NCBI GenBank assembly: GCA_002491825.1
Contig: DKWR01000066.1
Coordinates: 4,689-40,828 of the forward strand
From: Ruminococcaceae bacterium UBA7147
GTDB taxonomy: Bacteria; Bacillota; Clostridia; Oscillospirales; Acutalibacteraceae
Reading direction: 5' to 3'
DNA: 36,140 nucleotides
Shown here: piece by piece, positions 16,950 to 26,186 of the stretch
How the letters are laid out: each line of letters opens with the position of its first letter
Numbering within the stretch: the first letter of the stretch is position 1
Notes under the pieces: model-generated
What the model saw: only the letters and a program-made list of their open reading frames with translations
What the model was told of the DNA's origin: nothing
The model's database searches: none
Made by a program: the position numbers and the translations under genes

Positions 16950-17552
16950 ATGCTTTATTCCGTTAGAGGAAAGTTGATTCACACAACGTCGTCGAGCGCA
17001 GTTGTAGAGTGCGGCGGCGTGGGATACAACTGTCAGACAACAATCAATACGTTAAAAACCCTCAAATTAAACACAGAGGTAACGCTTTATACATACCTTA
17101 ATGTCAGGGAGGACGCAGTCGAGCTTTTCGGCTTTGCCACCAAAACCGAGCTTGATACCTTCAAAACGCTTATCAGCGTAAGCGGAGTAGGACCAAAGGC
17201 AGGACTGTCTGTTCTTTCAGAGTTAAGCCCCGAACAGGTTGCAATGGCTATTGCAACCGACGACATTAAAACAATCACAAGGGCGCAGGGAATCGGAAAG
17301 AAAATTGCACAGCGAATTGTGCTTGAATTAAAGGATAAGCTTGCCAAGGCGGCGTCATCCGACAGCTCAATATCAGCCGTAACCTCGGGTGCAGCAAATG
17401 CTGTTACGGGAAATATTCCGAAAGCAATTGAAGCTCTGGGAGTGCTCGGCTACTCACCGTCAGACGTTTCACCCGTACTTGCAACGCTTGACAGCTCACT
17501 GCCTGTTGAACAGCTTATTGCCCTGACATTAAAGCAGATGGGAAGAAACTAA
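16950..17552 (+). CDS. ruvA: Holliday junction DNA helicase subunit RuvA
   Basis: RuvA tetramers bind the four-way junction and load RuvB motors for branch migration. The start ATG 16950 follows AAAGGA and gives 200 residues, the standard length. Domain I is an OB fold (about 1-62, MLYSVRGKLI to YTYLNVREDAVELFGF). Domain II has two helix-hairpin-helix motifs (VSGVGPKAGLSVLSEL and AQGIGKKIAQRIVLELKDK). The flexible linker is Ala/Ser-rich (about 137-160), and domain III at the C terminus (AIEALGVLGYSPSDV onward) contacts RuvB. The gene lies between ruvC and ruvB with one-base gaps on both sides, so the three are translated from one mRNA. Confidence 0.95.
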   Translation: MLYSVRGKLIHTTSSSAVVECGGVGYNCQTTINTLKTLKLNTEVTLYTYLNVREDAVELFGFATKTELDTFKTLISVSGVGPKAGLSVLSELSPEQVAMAIATDDIKTITRAQGIGKKIAQRIVLELKDKLAKAASSDSSISAVTSGAANAVTGNIPKAIEALGVLGYSPSDVSPVLATLDSSLPVEQLIALTLKQMGRN

Positions 17553-17553
17553 G

Positions 17554-18636
17554 ATGAGCAAAATGGAATTTTCAGAAGAATTTGACTTTGAAAACAGAAT
17601 ACTTGATACTTCCGAAATACCTGAGGATTCAGCCGACGGTGAAAACCCGTTAAGACCGAAAACGCTTGATGAATACATAGGACAGGATAAGGCAAAGGAA
17701 AACCTGAGGGTGTTCATTGAGGCGGCAAAAATCAGGGGAGAAACGCTCGACCACGTTCTGCTCTACGGCCCTCCGGGACTCGGTAAAACAACGCTTGCGG
17801 GAATAATCGCAAACGAGCTTGGCGTGTCGGTAAGAATAACTTCAGGCCCTGCAATTGAAAAACCAGGTGATTTAGCGGCTTTGCTTACGAATCTCAACGA
17901 GGGCGACGTGCTTTTTATAGACGAAATCCACCGTTTAAGCAGAGCGGTAGAGGAAATTCTCTATCCGTCAATGGAGGACTTTGCAATTGACATCATAACA
18001 GGCAAGGGACAAATGGCGGCGTCATACCATCTTCCGTTGCCGAAGTTTACGCTTGTCGGAGCAACAACAAGGGCAGGTCAGCTTACAGCACCTCTGCGTG
18101 ACCGTTTTGGCGTTGTGTTAAGACTTGAACTCTACACCCCCGAGGAGCTTGCGCAAATTGTAACGAGAAGTGCAGGAATACTCGGAATAAAAATAGAGCA
18201 CGACGGTGCGCTTGAAATAGCCTCACGTTCAAGAGGAACACCGAGAATCGCAAACAGACTTTTAAAGCGTGTGCGTGACTTTGCACAGGTAATGTCCGAC
18301 GGAATAATCAACGTCGAGTCGGCAAGAACTGCGCTTGACAGGCTCGAAATTGACGAGCTCGGTCTTGATCAGAATGACAGAAGAATGCTGGAGGCGATAA
18401 TCAGGTTTTACAACGGCGGCCCCGTAGGACTTGAAACTCTTGCAGCGGCAATCGGCGAGGAGGCAGTCACAATAGAGGACGTTTACGAGCCGTACCTGTT
18501 GCAAATCGGATTTTTAAGCAGAACGCCGAGGGGAAGATGCATAACCGCCGAAGCGTGCAGACATCTCGGCTACGATTTCCCGAAGGGCACTGTAAATGCA
18601 ATGCCCACACAGCCGAGCTTGTTTGATAAAAATTAA
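17554..18636 (+). CDS. ruvB: Holliday junction branch migration ATPase RuvB
   Basis: RuvB is the AAA+ hexamer that pumps DNA through the RuvA-bound junction. The 360-residue product shows a family-typical N-terminal segment LRPKTLDEYIGQDKAKENL. Walker A GPPGLGKT is at residues 72-79, Walker B is FIDEIHRL, sensor 1 is GATTRAG, and the arginine finger region is APLRDRFG. The C-terminal winged helix contains GLETLAAAIGEE and RTPRGR. The ATG at 17554 lies one base after the ruvA stop. Roughly 25 N-terminal residues before the conserved core are variable and acidic, slightly longer than in many relatives. No defect is visible. Confidence 0.97.
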   Translation: MSKMEFSEEFDFENRILDTSEIPEDSADGENPLRPKTLDEYIGQDKAKENLRVFIEAAKIRGETLDHVLLYGPPGLGKTTLAGIIANELGVSVRITSGPAIEKPGDLAALLTNLNEGDVLFIDEIHRLSRAVEEILYPSMEDFAIDIITGKGQMAASYHLPLPKFTLVGATTRAGQLTAPLRDRFGVVLRLELYTPEELAQIVTRSAGILGIKIEHDGALEIASRSRGTPRIANRLLKRVRDFAQVMSDGIINVESARTALDRLEIDELGLDQNDRRMLEAIIRFYNGGPVGLETLAAAIGEEAVTIEDVYEPYLLQIGFLSRTPRGRCITAEACRHLGYDFPKGTVNAMPTQPSLFDKN

Positions 18637-18677
18637 TCAGAAATATTATATATTTGAAATAACGGAGGAAAACAATT

Positions 18678-20027
18678 ATGGGAAGACTATTCGGAACAGA
18701 CGGTGCAAGAGGCGTTGCAAACTCCGAGCTTACGGCAGAGCTTGCAATGAATATCGGCAGAGCCGCCGCAATGGTGCTTATCAGCGACGAGGTTGAGCAC
18801 CCGACAATTCTAATCGGTAAGGATACACGTCTTTCGGGCGATATGCTCGAGGGTGCGCTTATTGCAGGACTTTGCTCCGTAGGCGCAAATGTTGAGCTTT
18901 TAGGTGTAGTGCCGACCCCTGCTGTTGCATATCTTGTCGGCAAGTACAACGCTGACGCAGGCATTATGATTTCAGCCTCACACAATCCCTTTGAATTTAA
19001 CGGAATCAAGATTTTCAGCTCTGACGGCTGTAAGCTGCCCGACGACCTTGAAAACAGAATTGAAGAAATCGTGCTTGATAACGTAGTTCCTTACGCTCTT
19101 GCAAAGGACGAAAACATCGGCATGGTTACAAGAATGGAAACTGCCGTTGAAGATTACGTTGACCACGTTGCAAAGTCAATCGGCTGTGACCTTGATGGTA
19201 TGGAAATTGCGCTTGACTGCTCCAACGGCTCGTCATCACGCACAGCAGAAAAGCTCTTTACAAAGCTCGGTGCAAAGGTGCATATGCTATTTGACAATCC
19301 CGACGGAATCAACATCAACAAGGACTGCGGTTCTACTCATATAAACAGACTTCAGAACTACGTTCGTGAGCACAAGCTCTGTTGCGGTCTTGCCTTTGAC
19401 GGCGATGCTGACAGATGCCTTGCAGTTGATGAAAACGGCAACCTCGTTGACGGCGACTATCTTATTGCAATCTGTGCAAAGGATATGAAGGACAGGGGCG
19501 TTCTTAAGAAAAACGCCGTTGTTGGCACTGTTATGACAAATATGGGCTTCAACAAGTTCTGTGAAGCAAACGGTATGACTTTTGTTTCAACAAAGGTCGG
19601 TGACCGCTATGTTCTTGAAGCAATGCTTCGTGAGGGTTACAACATCGGCGGCGAGCAGAGCGGACATATTATTTTCCTTGACTACGCAACAACAGGCGAC
19701 GGCGAGCTTTCGGGCGCAATGATTTTAAGCATAATGAAACGCACAGGCGAAAAATTAAGCACACTTGCAAAGGTTATGGAGCGTATGCCGCAGGTGCTTA
19801 TCAATGTTAAGGTCAGCGCAGAGGGCAAGCTTGCTTTCTACACAGATAAAGAGGTAAAAGCGGAAATCAAGCGTGTTACCGATATTCTCGGCGACAGAGG
19901 AAGAATTTTAGTCCGTGTTTCGGGAACAGAGCCGCTTGTAAGAGTAATGCTCGAGGGTGAAAACCTTGAGGAAATTCAGAGCCTTGCAGAGGAGTCTGCA
20001 CAGGTTGTAAGGGAAAGATTATCATAA
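18678..20027 (+). CDS. glmM: Phosphoglucosamine mutase
   Basis: GlmM converts glucosamine-6-phosphate to glucosamine-1-phosphate, feeding UDP-GlcNAc synthesis for peptidoglycan. The 449 residues match the bacterial family. The N terminus is GRLFGTDGARG, and the phosphoserine loop ISASHNP places the catalytic serine at S101. The metal-binding loop is DGDADR, the sugar-binding loop contains GGEQSGH, and the C-terminal phosphate-binding loop is RVSGTEPLVRVM. GGAGGA precedes the ATG at 18678. The gene follows ruvB after 41 bases and its stop shares one base with the start of the next gene, so it is probably read within the ruvC operon. Confidence 0.96.
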   Translation: MGRLFGTDGARGVANSELTAELAMNIGRAAAMVLISDEVEHPTILIGKDTRLSGDMLEGALIAGLCSVGANVELLGVVPTPAVAYLVGKYNADAGIMISASHNPFEFNGIKIFSSDGCKLPDDLENRIEEIVLDNVVPYALAKDENIGMVTRMETAVEDYVDHVAKSIGCDLDGMEIALDCSNGSSSRTAEKLFTKLGAKVHMLFDNPDGININKDCGSTHINRLQNYVREHKLCCGLAFDGDADRCLAVDENGNLVDGDYLIAICAKDMKDRGVLKKNAVVGTVMTNMGFNKFCEANGMTFVSTKVGDRYVLEAMLREGYNIGGEQSGHIIFLDYATTGDGELSGAMILSIMKRTGEKLSTLAKVMERMPQVLINVKVSAEGKLAFYTDKEVKAEIKRVTDILGDRGRILVRVSGTEPLVRVMLEGENLEEIQSLAEESAQVVRERLS

Positions 20028-20890
20028 TGCGATTATCGGAAAACTGGAAAGATTACGAGCTTATTGATACCTCCGACGGAGAACGCCTTGAACGCTGGGG
20101 AGATATAATTCTCATTCGTCCCGACCCGCAGATTATATGGTCAACGAAAAAAGAAAATCCCCTCTGGCACTCGGCTCATGCAAGGTATCACCGCAGTAAC
20201 AAGGGCGGCGGTTACTGGGAACAGTATAAAAAAGTTCCCGACCGCTGGACAATTAATTACGATAAGCTTGTTTTCAATATAAAGCCTATGGGCTTCAAGC
20301 ATACGGGAGTGTTTCCCGAACAGGCGGTAAACTGGGATTTTGCCGCCGAAAAAATAAGAAATGAAAACAGACCGCTCAAGGTGCTCAACCTTTTCGGCTA
20401 TACGGGATGCGCAACGCTTGCGTGTTTAAGCGCAGGCGCAAGCGTGTGCCACGTTGACGCATCAAAGGGTATGGTGCAGTGGGCAAAGGAAAATGCACAG
20501 TCAAGCGGACTTGCTGACAAACCGGTAAGGTGGCTTGTTGACGACTGCGTAAAGTTTGTTCAGCGTGAAATCAGACGCGGCAACAAATATGACGGCATAA
20601 TAATGGATCCGCCTTCATACGGCAGAGGTCCCGGCGGAGAAGTCTGGAAGCTTGAAGAACAGCTCTTTTCACTTGTTTTTCTCTGCAAACAGGTCTTGTC
20701 CGACAACCCTGTTTTCTTTATTCTCAACTCATACACAACGGGACTTTCGCCCGCTGTAATGGAATACCTGCTCGGCATACTGCTCAAAAAAGACTTTGGC
20801 GGCAGTGTGTCAAGCAATGAAATCGGTCTTTATGTCACCGACACGGGGCTTATTCTGCCGTGCGGTTCGACTGCAATCTGGGAGAAGTAG
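20027..20890 (+). CDS. RlmI-like class I SAM-dependent methyltransferase
   Basis: The 287-residue enzyme belongs to the COG1092-like group of putative 23S rRNA cytosine methyltransferases. The SAM-binding motif I is VLNLFGYTGCATLACLSAGA (from about residue 119), and the following acidic strand is CHVDASKGMV. The catalytic motif IV is DPPSYGRG (194-201). The N-terminal part (about 1-100) resembles the substrate-recognition portion of these enzymes but lacks an obvious PUA domain, so it is shorter than E. coli RlmI. The target is therefore uncertain, and the name describes family resemblance only. Its ATG shares one base with the glmM stop codon, and ecfA1 follows after three bases. Confidence 0.8.
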   Translation: MRLSENWKDYELIDTSDGERLERWGDIILIRPDPQIIWSTKKENPLWHSAHARYHRSNKGGGYWEQYKKVPDRWTINYDKLVFNIKPMGFKHTGVFPEQAVNWDFAAEKIRNENRPLKVLNLFGYTGCATLACLSAGASVCHVDASKGMVQWAKENAQSSGLADKPVRWLVDDCVKFVQREIRRGNKYDGIIMDPPSYGRGPGGEVWKLEEQLFSLVFLCKQVLSDNPVFFILNSYTTGLSPAVMEYLLGILLKKDFGGSVSSNEIGLYVTDTGLILPCGSTAIWEK

Positions 20891-20893
20891 TTA

Positions 20894-21739
20894 ATGAATT
20901 TTATCTCGCTTGAGAATGTTGTTTTTTCTTATACTGATGACGAAAATGTTAAGTGTGAAAAAAACGCTGTTGACGGCGTTTCGCTCGATATAAAAAAGGG
21001 AGAGTTTGTCGCTTTGCTCGGTCACAACGGCTGTGGAAAATCCACAATAGCAAAGCATCTCAACGCAATGCTTTTGCCCGACAGCGGCAGAGTTCTGATT
21101 GACGGCGACGACACCTCCGACGAAGAAAAAACCTATGATATAAGAAAAAAGGTAGGTCTTGTGCTTCAGAATCCCGACAATCAGCTTGTTGCAAGCATTG
21201 TTGAGGAGGACGTTGCTTTCGGCCCCGAAAACCTCGGAATACCTCCGCAGGAAATCAGAGAGCGTGTTGACTACGCTCTTAAAGCAGTAGGTATGTATGA
21301 ATACAGAGAACACGCACCTTTCAAGCTTTCGGGCGGTCAGAAGCAGAGAGTTGCAATTGCAGGAATCCTTGCAATGCTCCCTGAATGTATCGTGCTTGAC
21401 GAGCCTACGGCAATGCTCGACCCGAACGGACGTGACGAGGTTCTTTCAACACTTCTTAATCTTAACAAAGAAAAAAACATAACCGTTGTACTTATAACTC
21501 ACTATATGGACGAGGCTGTGCTTGCCGACAGAGTTGTAGTAATGGACAGCGGAAAAATTCTCACGCAGGGAACTCCCGACAAGGTTTTCTCCCAAGTGGA
21601 GCTATTAAAAAAACACAGACTTGACGTTCCGCAGTCAACCGAGCTTGCAAACAAGCTGCGTGGCTGCGGAGTAAAAATAGATAAAATGCCGCTTGATACC
21701 GAGGCGTGTGTAAAAATGCTTGAGGAGGTGCTGAAATGA
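20894..21739 (+). CDS. ecfA1: Energy-coupling factor transporter ATPase EcfA1
   Basis: This is one of the two ATPases that power group II ECF importers, which take up vitamins or metal ions through exchangeable S components. The 281-residue product has Walker A GHNGCGKS (43-50), Q-loop LQNPDNQ, signature LSGGQKQR, Walker B CIVLDEPTAMLDP, and a switch histidine in LITHYMDE. The Q-loop sequence and C-terminal extension are typical of EcfA1. The stop overlaps the ecfA2 start by four bases. The gene lies in the conserved ecfA1-ecfA2-ecfT-truA block. No S component is present in the window, so substrates cannot be assigned. Confidence 0.94.
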   Translation: MNFISLENVVFSYTDDENVKCEKNAVDGVSLDIKKGEFVALLGHNGCGKSTIAKHLNAMLLPDSGRVLIDGDDTSDEEKTYDIRKKVGLVLQNPDNQLVASIVEEDVAFGPENLGIPPQEIRERVDYALKAVGMYEYREHAPFKLSGGQKQRVAIAGILAMLPECIVLDEPTAMLDPNGRDEVLSTLLNLNKEKNITVVLITHYMDEAVLADRVVVMDSGKILTQGTPDKVFSQVELLKKHRLDVPQSTELANKLRGCGVKIDKMPLDTEACVKMLEEVLK

Positions 21740-22605
21740 GCAGCGTACTTGAGCTGAAAAATTTAAGCTTTGTATACGGACAGAAAACTCCGTTTGAAAA
21801 GCGTGCAGTCGATAACGTAAGTCTTTCAATTGAAAAGGGCGAATTTATCGGCATAATCGGTCACACAGGCTCGGGCAAGTCAACGCTCGTTCAGATGCTC
21901 AACGGTCTTATTCAGCCGACAGAGGGACAGGTTCTTCTTGACGGCGAGGACATCTGGCAGAACTCCAAGGAAATACGCAAGGTTCGATTCAAGGTCGGAA
22001 TGGTCTTTCAGTATCCCGAATATCAGCTTTTTGAAGAAACAGTTTATAAGGATATTGCTTTCGGTCCGACAAATATGGGCAAAACGGAGCAGGAAATTGA
22101 TATGGCTGTAAGAAAAGCGGCTGAGTTTACCGATTTAAAGCCCGAGCTTCTGCAAAAATCTCCGTTTGACTTGTCGGGCGGTGAAAAGCGCCGTGCCGCA
22201 ATTGCAGGAGTAATTGCAATGGACCCCGAGGTGCTTGTGCTTGACGAGCCGACGGCAGGTCTTGACCCGATGGGACGTGATGTGCTGTTGTCGCAGATTG
22301 TGCAGTACCACAAAAAACGTAAGAATACCATCTTGCTTGTTTCTCACAGTATGGAGGATATTGCAAGGGTAGCCGACAGAATAATTGTTATGAACGAATC
22401 TCACCTTGTTATGTTTGACAAAACAAGAGAGGTGTTTTCACACGGACGTGAGCTTGAAAAAATCGGACTTCGTGTTCCGCAGATTACAAAAATTATGCTT
22501 GAGTTAAAGGAAAAAGGCTACGATGTGCCCGACGGAATTTTAACCGTTGACGAGGCATTTTCCGCTGTTTCCTCGCTTTTGAAGAAGGAGGGAAAAATAT
22601 GGTAA
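21736..22605 (+). CDS. ecfA2: Energy-coupling factor transporter ATPase EcfA2
   Basis: This is the second ATPase of the ECF module, pairing with EcfA1 as a heterodimer. The 289 residues include Walker A GHTGSGKS (42-49), Q-loop FQYPEYQLFEETV (the EcfA2-type version), signature LSGGEKRR and Walker B VLVLDEPTAGLDP. The switch region is LVSHSMED. GAGGAGGT at 21722-21729 is the ribosome binding site inside the end of ecfA1. The gene overlaps ecfA1 by four bases and ecfT by seven, which implies coupled translation in fixed stoichiometry. Confidence 0.94.
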   Translation: MSSVLELKNLSFVYGQKTPFEKRAVDNVSLSIEKGEFIGIIGHTGSGKSTLVQMLNGLIQPTEGQVLLDGEDIWQNSKEIRKVRFKVGMVFQYPEYQLFEETVYKDIAFGPTNMGKTEQEIDMAVRKAAEFTDLKPELLQKSPFDLSGGEKRRAAIAGVIAMDPEVLVLDEPTAGLDPMGRDVLLSQIVQYHKKRKNTILLVSHSMEDIARVADRIIVMNESHLVMFDKTREVFSHGRELEKIGLRVPQITKIMLELKEKGYDVPDGILTVDEAFSAVSSLLKKEGKIW

Positions 22606-23411
22606 GAGATGTAGCCTTCGGTCAGTATTTTCCGGGCAAAAGCCTTATTCACAAGCTCGACCCTCGTGCGAAAATCCTTTTACTGATAGGATTTCTTGTA
22701 ATAATTTTCTGCACGTTCAATTACTTTTCACTTTTGCTTGTTATACTGTTCACTGCTTTGATGATTTTCTCAAGCGGAGTACCTGCAAAATTTTACTTTA
22801 AGAGCCTTAAGGTAATCATTTTTATTTTAGTTATCACGTCTGTTCTGAACCTATTTTACGGTACGGGCGAGCCTATCTGGCAATGGGGAATTATCAAGCT
22901 GACTGTAAACGGAATAAACAGAGCTGTTTTTGTTACGATAAGAATCATCTGTCTTATCCTTGCAAGCTCCTGCCTTACGTTTACAACCTCGCCCACAGAG
23001 CTTACCGACGCTATAGAGCGGCTTATGAAACCGCTCAACAAAATACACTTTCCCGTCCACGAAATCGCAATGATGATGTCGCTTGCACTTCGATTTGTGC
23101 CGACTCTGCTTGAAGAAACCGACAAAATTATGTCGGCGCAAAAGGCAAGGGGAGCCGATATGGATTCGGGAAATATTATAAAAAGAGTAAAGGCTTTGAT
23201 GCCTGTTTTGATTCCTCTGTTCGTTTCCGCTTTCAGACGTGCCTACGAAATAGCAACCGCTATGGAGTGCCGCTGTTATCGTGGCGGCAGCGGACGAACA
23301 AAGATGAAGTCAATTCATATGTCAAAGCGTGACGCTTTTTCATTTATTGCGCTTGCAGCAATAATATGCGGAGTGATATTATGCAACATATTTATACCGG
23401 CGGTGATTTAA
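22599..23411 (+). CDS. ecfT: Energy-coupling factor transmembrane protein EcfT
   Basis: EcfT is the scaffold that connects the ATPase pair with the substrate-binding S component. The 270-residue protein has an N-terminal family motif FGQYFPGKSLIHKLDPRAKI, about five to six membrane helices, and a long cytoplasmic coupling region. Of the two coupling motifs, the first is canonical (QKARGAD). The second reads AMECRCYRGG where Ala-Arg-Gly is more common, a variant I believe occurs in Clostridia. The ATG at 22599 overlaps ecfA2 by seven bases. The end overlaps truA by 31 bases. Confidence 0.93.
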   Translation: MVRDVAFGQYFPGKSLIHKLDPRAKILLLIGFLVIIFCTFNYFSLLLVILFTALMIFSSGVPAKFYFKSLKVIIFILVITSVLNLFYGTGEPIWQWGIIKLTVNGINRAVFVTIRIICLILASSCLTFTTSPTELTDAIERLMKPLNKIHFPVHEIAMMMSLALRFVPTLLEETDKIMSAQKARGADMDSGNIIKRVKALMPVLIPLFVSAFRRAYEIATAMECRCYRGGSGRTKMKSIHMSKRDAFSFIALAAIICGVILCNIFIPAVI

Positions 23412-24145
23412 GAAATCTGCTGCTTACAATTTCATATGACGGCAAAAGCTTTCACGGCTGGCAGATTCAGCAGAATGCGCTTACCGTTCAGGAGGTTTTT
23501 CAGACCTCGCTTGAAAAAATTATCGGCAGCGACTTTGACGTTAAGGGTTGCAGCCGCACTGACAGCGGAGTTCACGCAAATATGTACTGCATAAGCCTTA
23601 AGACTTCCCACCCGATTAAGCCCGAACGCTTAAAGGCGGCGCTTAACCGCTGGCTGCCGAAAACGGTAGCAGTGCTCGACTGTAGGGAAGTTCCCCTTGA
23701 TTTTCACGCACGCTACAGTTGTGTGAGCAAGGAATATATTTACAAAATCTGGAACAGCGAGGTGCGCAATCCGTTCCTTGACGGCTATGCGCTCCATTAC
23801 AGATATAAAATTGATGAAGAAATGCTCAATAAAGCGGCACAGGCGTATGTCGGAAGTCACGACTTCACCTCGTTTTGTACGCTTGACAACCGTGAAATGG
23901 GCGATATGACACGAAACGTAAAGAGCTTTTCCGTAACACGTGACGGCGAGCTTGTCACTATGAAGGTTGAAGCTGACGGCTTTCTCTACAATATGGTAAG
24001 AATAATGGTGGGTACTCTGTTACGTATTCAGCAGGGTAAGATTCCTGCCGACGGAATTGCGAAAATTATCGAAAAAAAAGACAGAAAGTTTGCAGGCCCC
24101 ACAGCACAGGCGTGTGGCTTGTATCTAAATAAAGTAAATTATTAA
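23381..24145 (+). CDS. truA: tRNA pseudouridine synthase A
   Basis: TruA converts uridines 38-40 in the anticodon stem of many tRNAs to pseudouridine. The start ATG 23381 is preferred over an in-frame ATG 15 bases upstream because GGAG at 23370-23373 is spaced for it. The product has 254 residues. The N-terminal strand LLLTISYDGKSFHGWQIQ is typical, and the catalytic aspartate is D61 in GCSRTDSGVHA. The segment HARYSCVSKEYIYKI and the C-terminal MVRIMVGTLL are also conserved. It overlaps the end of ecfT by 31 bases, an unusually long overlap. The ECF-truA linkage is conserved in Firmicutes, though rplM and rpsI, which often follow, are absent. Confidence 0.95.
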   Translation: MQHIYTGGDLRNLLLTISYDGKSFHGWQIQQNALTVQEVFQTSLEKIIGSDFDVKGCSRTDSGVHANMYCISLKTSHPIKPERLKAALNRWLPKTVAVLDCREVPLDFHARYSCVSKEYIYKIWNSEVRNPFLDGYALHYRYKIDEEMLNKAAQAYVGSHDFTSFCTLDNREMGDMTRNVKSFSVTRDGELVTMKVEADGFLYNMVRIMVGTLLRIQQGKIPADGIAKIIEKKDRKFAGPTAQACGLYLNKVNY

Positions 24146-24181
24146 TGTATTGTGTATTTCCTTTTAGGGGAGTGAAAATGG

Positions 24182-25456
24182 GTGTTTAAAAATTTTAAAG
24201 GACATTACGCCGAACGCAAAAACTCCGAACGTGATGTAATCAGCTATGAAGATATGCCGCTTGATGATTACGAGCAGGAAAAAACCGATATATCACCCGA
24301 AGCGGTCAAAAAAATACTTATCGGCGTTTGCATTGCGCTTGCGGCAGGTCTTATTGTTTTTGCCTTTGCCAACCGTGACAAGCTCACGTGGGACAATATC
24401 TCTAACTGGTGGACGTATGACGTACTCGGAAACGCAGGCAACGGCTATCCCGTAAACCTCATAGGCACCGAGGTTAAGTCGGGTAACTTTGCAGTAAATC
24501 AGGGACACGTTGCGTACGCTTCGGATACCTCTTTTGTAACGCTTAACTCAACAGGAAGCGAGGTTGCAAACGTTCAGCTTCGCTATTCAAAGCCTGTTAT
24601 GAAGTCCTCGGGCAACAGATTCTTAACCTACGGTATAGGTACAACAGGCTACCAGATTCAGGATTTTGACGGTATGCTTTACTCCGGCGAAGCCGAGGGC
24701 GCAATCTATACCGCCGACATCTCTTCCAACGGAGTCTACGGCATTGTTACCGAGGGCAGCGGCTACCTTTCAATTCTTTATGTTTTCAACAGCAATAACA
24801 ACAGAATCTACAAGTATTCATTCTCCGAATATTACATAAATTCAATTACACTCAACAGTGACGGCAGCGGCGGTGTTGCCTGCGGAATTACAAGCGACAA
24901 CGGCGCAGTAAAAACAGGCGTTTACGTGCTTGATTTTACAAAGGAAGAGCCTGTGTCACAATACAGCATAAGCGGAGATACAATAGTTGACTGCGATTAT
25001 CTCAACGACAACAGAGCAGTGCTTGTAGGTCAGTCCTCGTCCTATATTATAAAAAAGGGAGAGGAAAACTACGTTGCTATAAAATATGACAACAAAACAC
25101 TTGCAAATTACTGTTTCAATCCCGATACAAATTCTTTTGCACTTGCACTTTCAAAAAGCGGTGATGGAAGAAGCTGTATGATTGAAATTTACAACGATAA
25201 CGGAGATAAGACAAGCTCAATTGACACCAACTACGGCGCAGAGTCGATTTCCCTTTATAAGGGCACTGTTGCAATTCTTGACGGCAACACTGCTTATGGC
25301 TTTAACAGCGAAGGTACCCTGCTTTACTCCTGCAACACAGACACAGGCTCAAAAAGGCTTATTCTGACTTCTGACAACACAGCCTATGTTTTAAGCGTAA
25401 ATCAGGTGAGATTTTTTGACTTGTCAAAAAGCTCAACAAAAGATACGGCAAATTGA
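24182..25456 (+). CDS. DUF5711-type membrane-anchored predicted beta-propeller protein
   Basis: The 424-residue protein has a cytoplasmic N terminus (about 1-43) and a single membrane helix (about 44-63, ILIGVCIALAAGLIVFAFA). A large extracytoplasmic domain follows, with many short beta-rich units such as GGVACGITSDNGAVKTGVYVLD, suggesting a WD40/PQQ-like propeller. This arrangement matches the Clostridia family I know as DUF5711; its function is undescribed to my knowledge. The start is GTG 24182, supported by GGGGAG at 24167-24172 and by codon quality. An out-of-frame ATG at 24178 gives only three codons. It precedes cvpA by 16 bases, and its position beside cvpA and pgsA suggests an envelope role. 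Confidence 0.75.
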   Translation: MFKNFKGHYAERKNSERDVISYEDMPLDDYEQEKTDISPEAVKKILIGVCIALAAGLIVFAFANRDKLTWDNISNWWTYDVLGNAGNGYPVNLIGTEVKSGNFAVNQGHVAYASDTSFVTLNSTGSEVANVQLRYSKPVMKSSGNRFLTYGIGTTGYQIQDFDGMLYSGEAEGAIYTADISSNGVYGIVTEGSGYLSILYVFNSNNNRIYKYSFSEYYINSITLNSDGSGGVACGITSDNGAVKTGVYVLDFTKEEPVSQYSISGDTIVDCDYLNDNRAVLVGQSSSYIIKKGEENYVAIKYDNKTLANYCFNPDTNSFALALSKSGDGRSCMIEIYNDNGDKTSSIDTNYGAESISLYKGTVAILDGNTAYGFNSEGTLLYSCNTDTGSKRLILTSDNTAYVLSVNQVRFFDLSKSSTKDTAN

Positions 25457-25472
25457 TTTTTTGGAGTAATCT

Positions 25473-26147
25473 ATGATAACGGATATAATAATTATAGCAG
25501 TCATAGTCTTGTTTACAGCAATAGGCGTAAAACGAGGTTTAGCAAAAACCCTGCTTAACCTTGCCGGACTCGTTGTTACGGCAATATCGGCTTATTACCT
25601 TTCATCTTTTCTGTCACAGCTTATCTATGACTCTTTTATTAAGCAGACGGTAATTAATAACATTCAGCAGATGGTTGAGCAAAACGGAATTGACTATGCA
25701 CTGAGCAACTGCCTTGAAGCCGTACCGCAGTGGATAAACGGAATACTCTCGTTCATTATCGGAATTTTCGGAATCAGCCTGAATGAATATCAGAGTCAGA
25801 TGTCACTGCCGAAGAATGTCTCAACCTCAGTAAGTCAGATTGTTGAAAGTGCAGTTTCTCCTGTTGTTACCTCTGTTCTGGCAATTATACTCATAATTGT
25901 CCTTTTCATAATTATTTTAATTATAGTTAAAAAGCTTGTTAAGCTTATCTCAAGGGTGTTCAATATTCCAGTAGTAAAGCAGATAAATCAGCTTCTCGGG
26001 GGGATTTTCGGTTTAGCCGAAGGATTGCTTTTTGTATTTATTGCGGTAAATATTTTCGATATTGTAACAGTATTTTCAAATCCTGCTTTGCTGAATAATG
26101 AGATATTCAACGGAGCCGTATTTAAATTCTTTTCTATGACAGTATAG
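25473..26147 (+). CDS. CvpA family membrane protein
   Basis: The 224-residue protein begins with the CvpA-like segment MITDIIIIAVIVLFTAIGVKRG and LLNLAGLVVTAISAYYLSSFL. It has four likely membrane helices (about residues 4-20, 27-49, 128-155 and 175-200). A middle extracytoplasmic part (about 60-125) is predicted amphipathic. The family was named for colicin V production in E. coli, where it affects export. In Firmicutes its role is unclear and probably concerns envelope homeostasis. GGAG at 25461-25464 serves ATG 25473. It is probably cotranscribed with the upstream propeller protein gene and with pgsA. Confidence 0.82.
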   Translation: MITDIIIIAVIVLFTAIGVKRGLAKTLLNLAGLVVTAISAYYLSSFLSQLIYDSFIKQTVINNIQQMVEQNGIDYALSNCLEAVPQWINGILSFIIGIFGISLNEYQSQMSLPKNVSTSVSQIVESAVSPVVTSVLAIILIIVLFIIILIIVKKLVKLISRVFNIPVVKQINQLLGGIFGLAEGLLFVFIAVNIFDIVTVFSNPALLNNEIFNGAVFKFFSMTV

Positions 26148-26186
26148 GGTATATAGAGTTATTCAAAATTTTTAAGGGATGGTTTT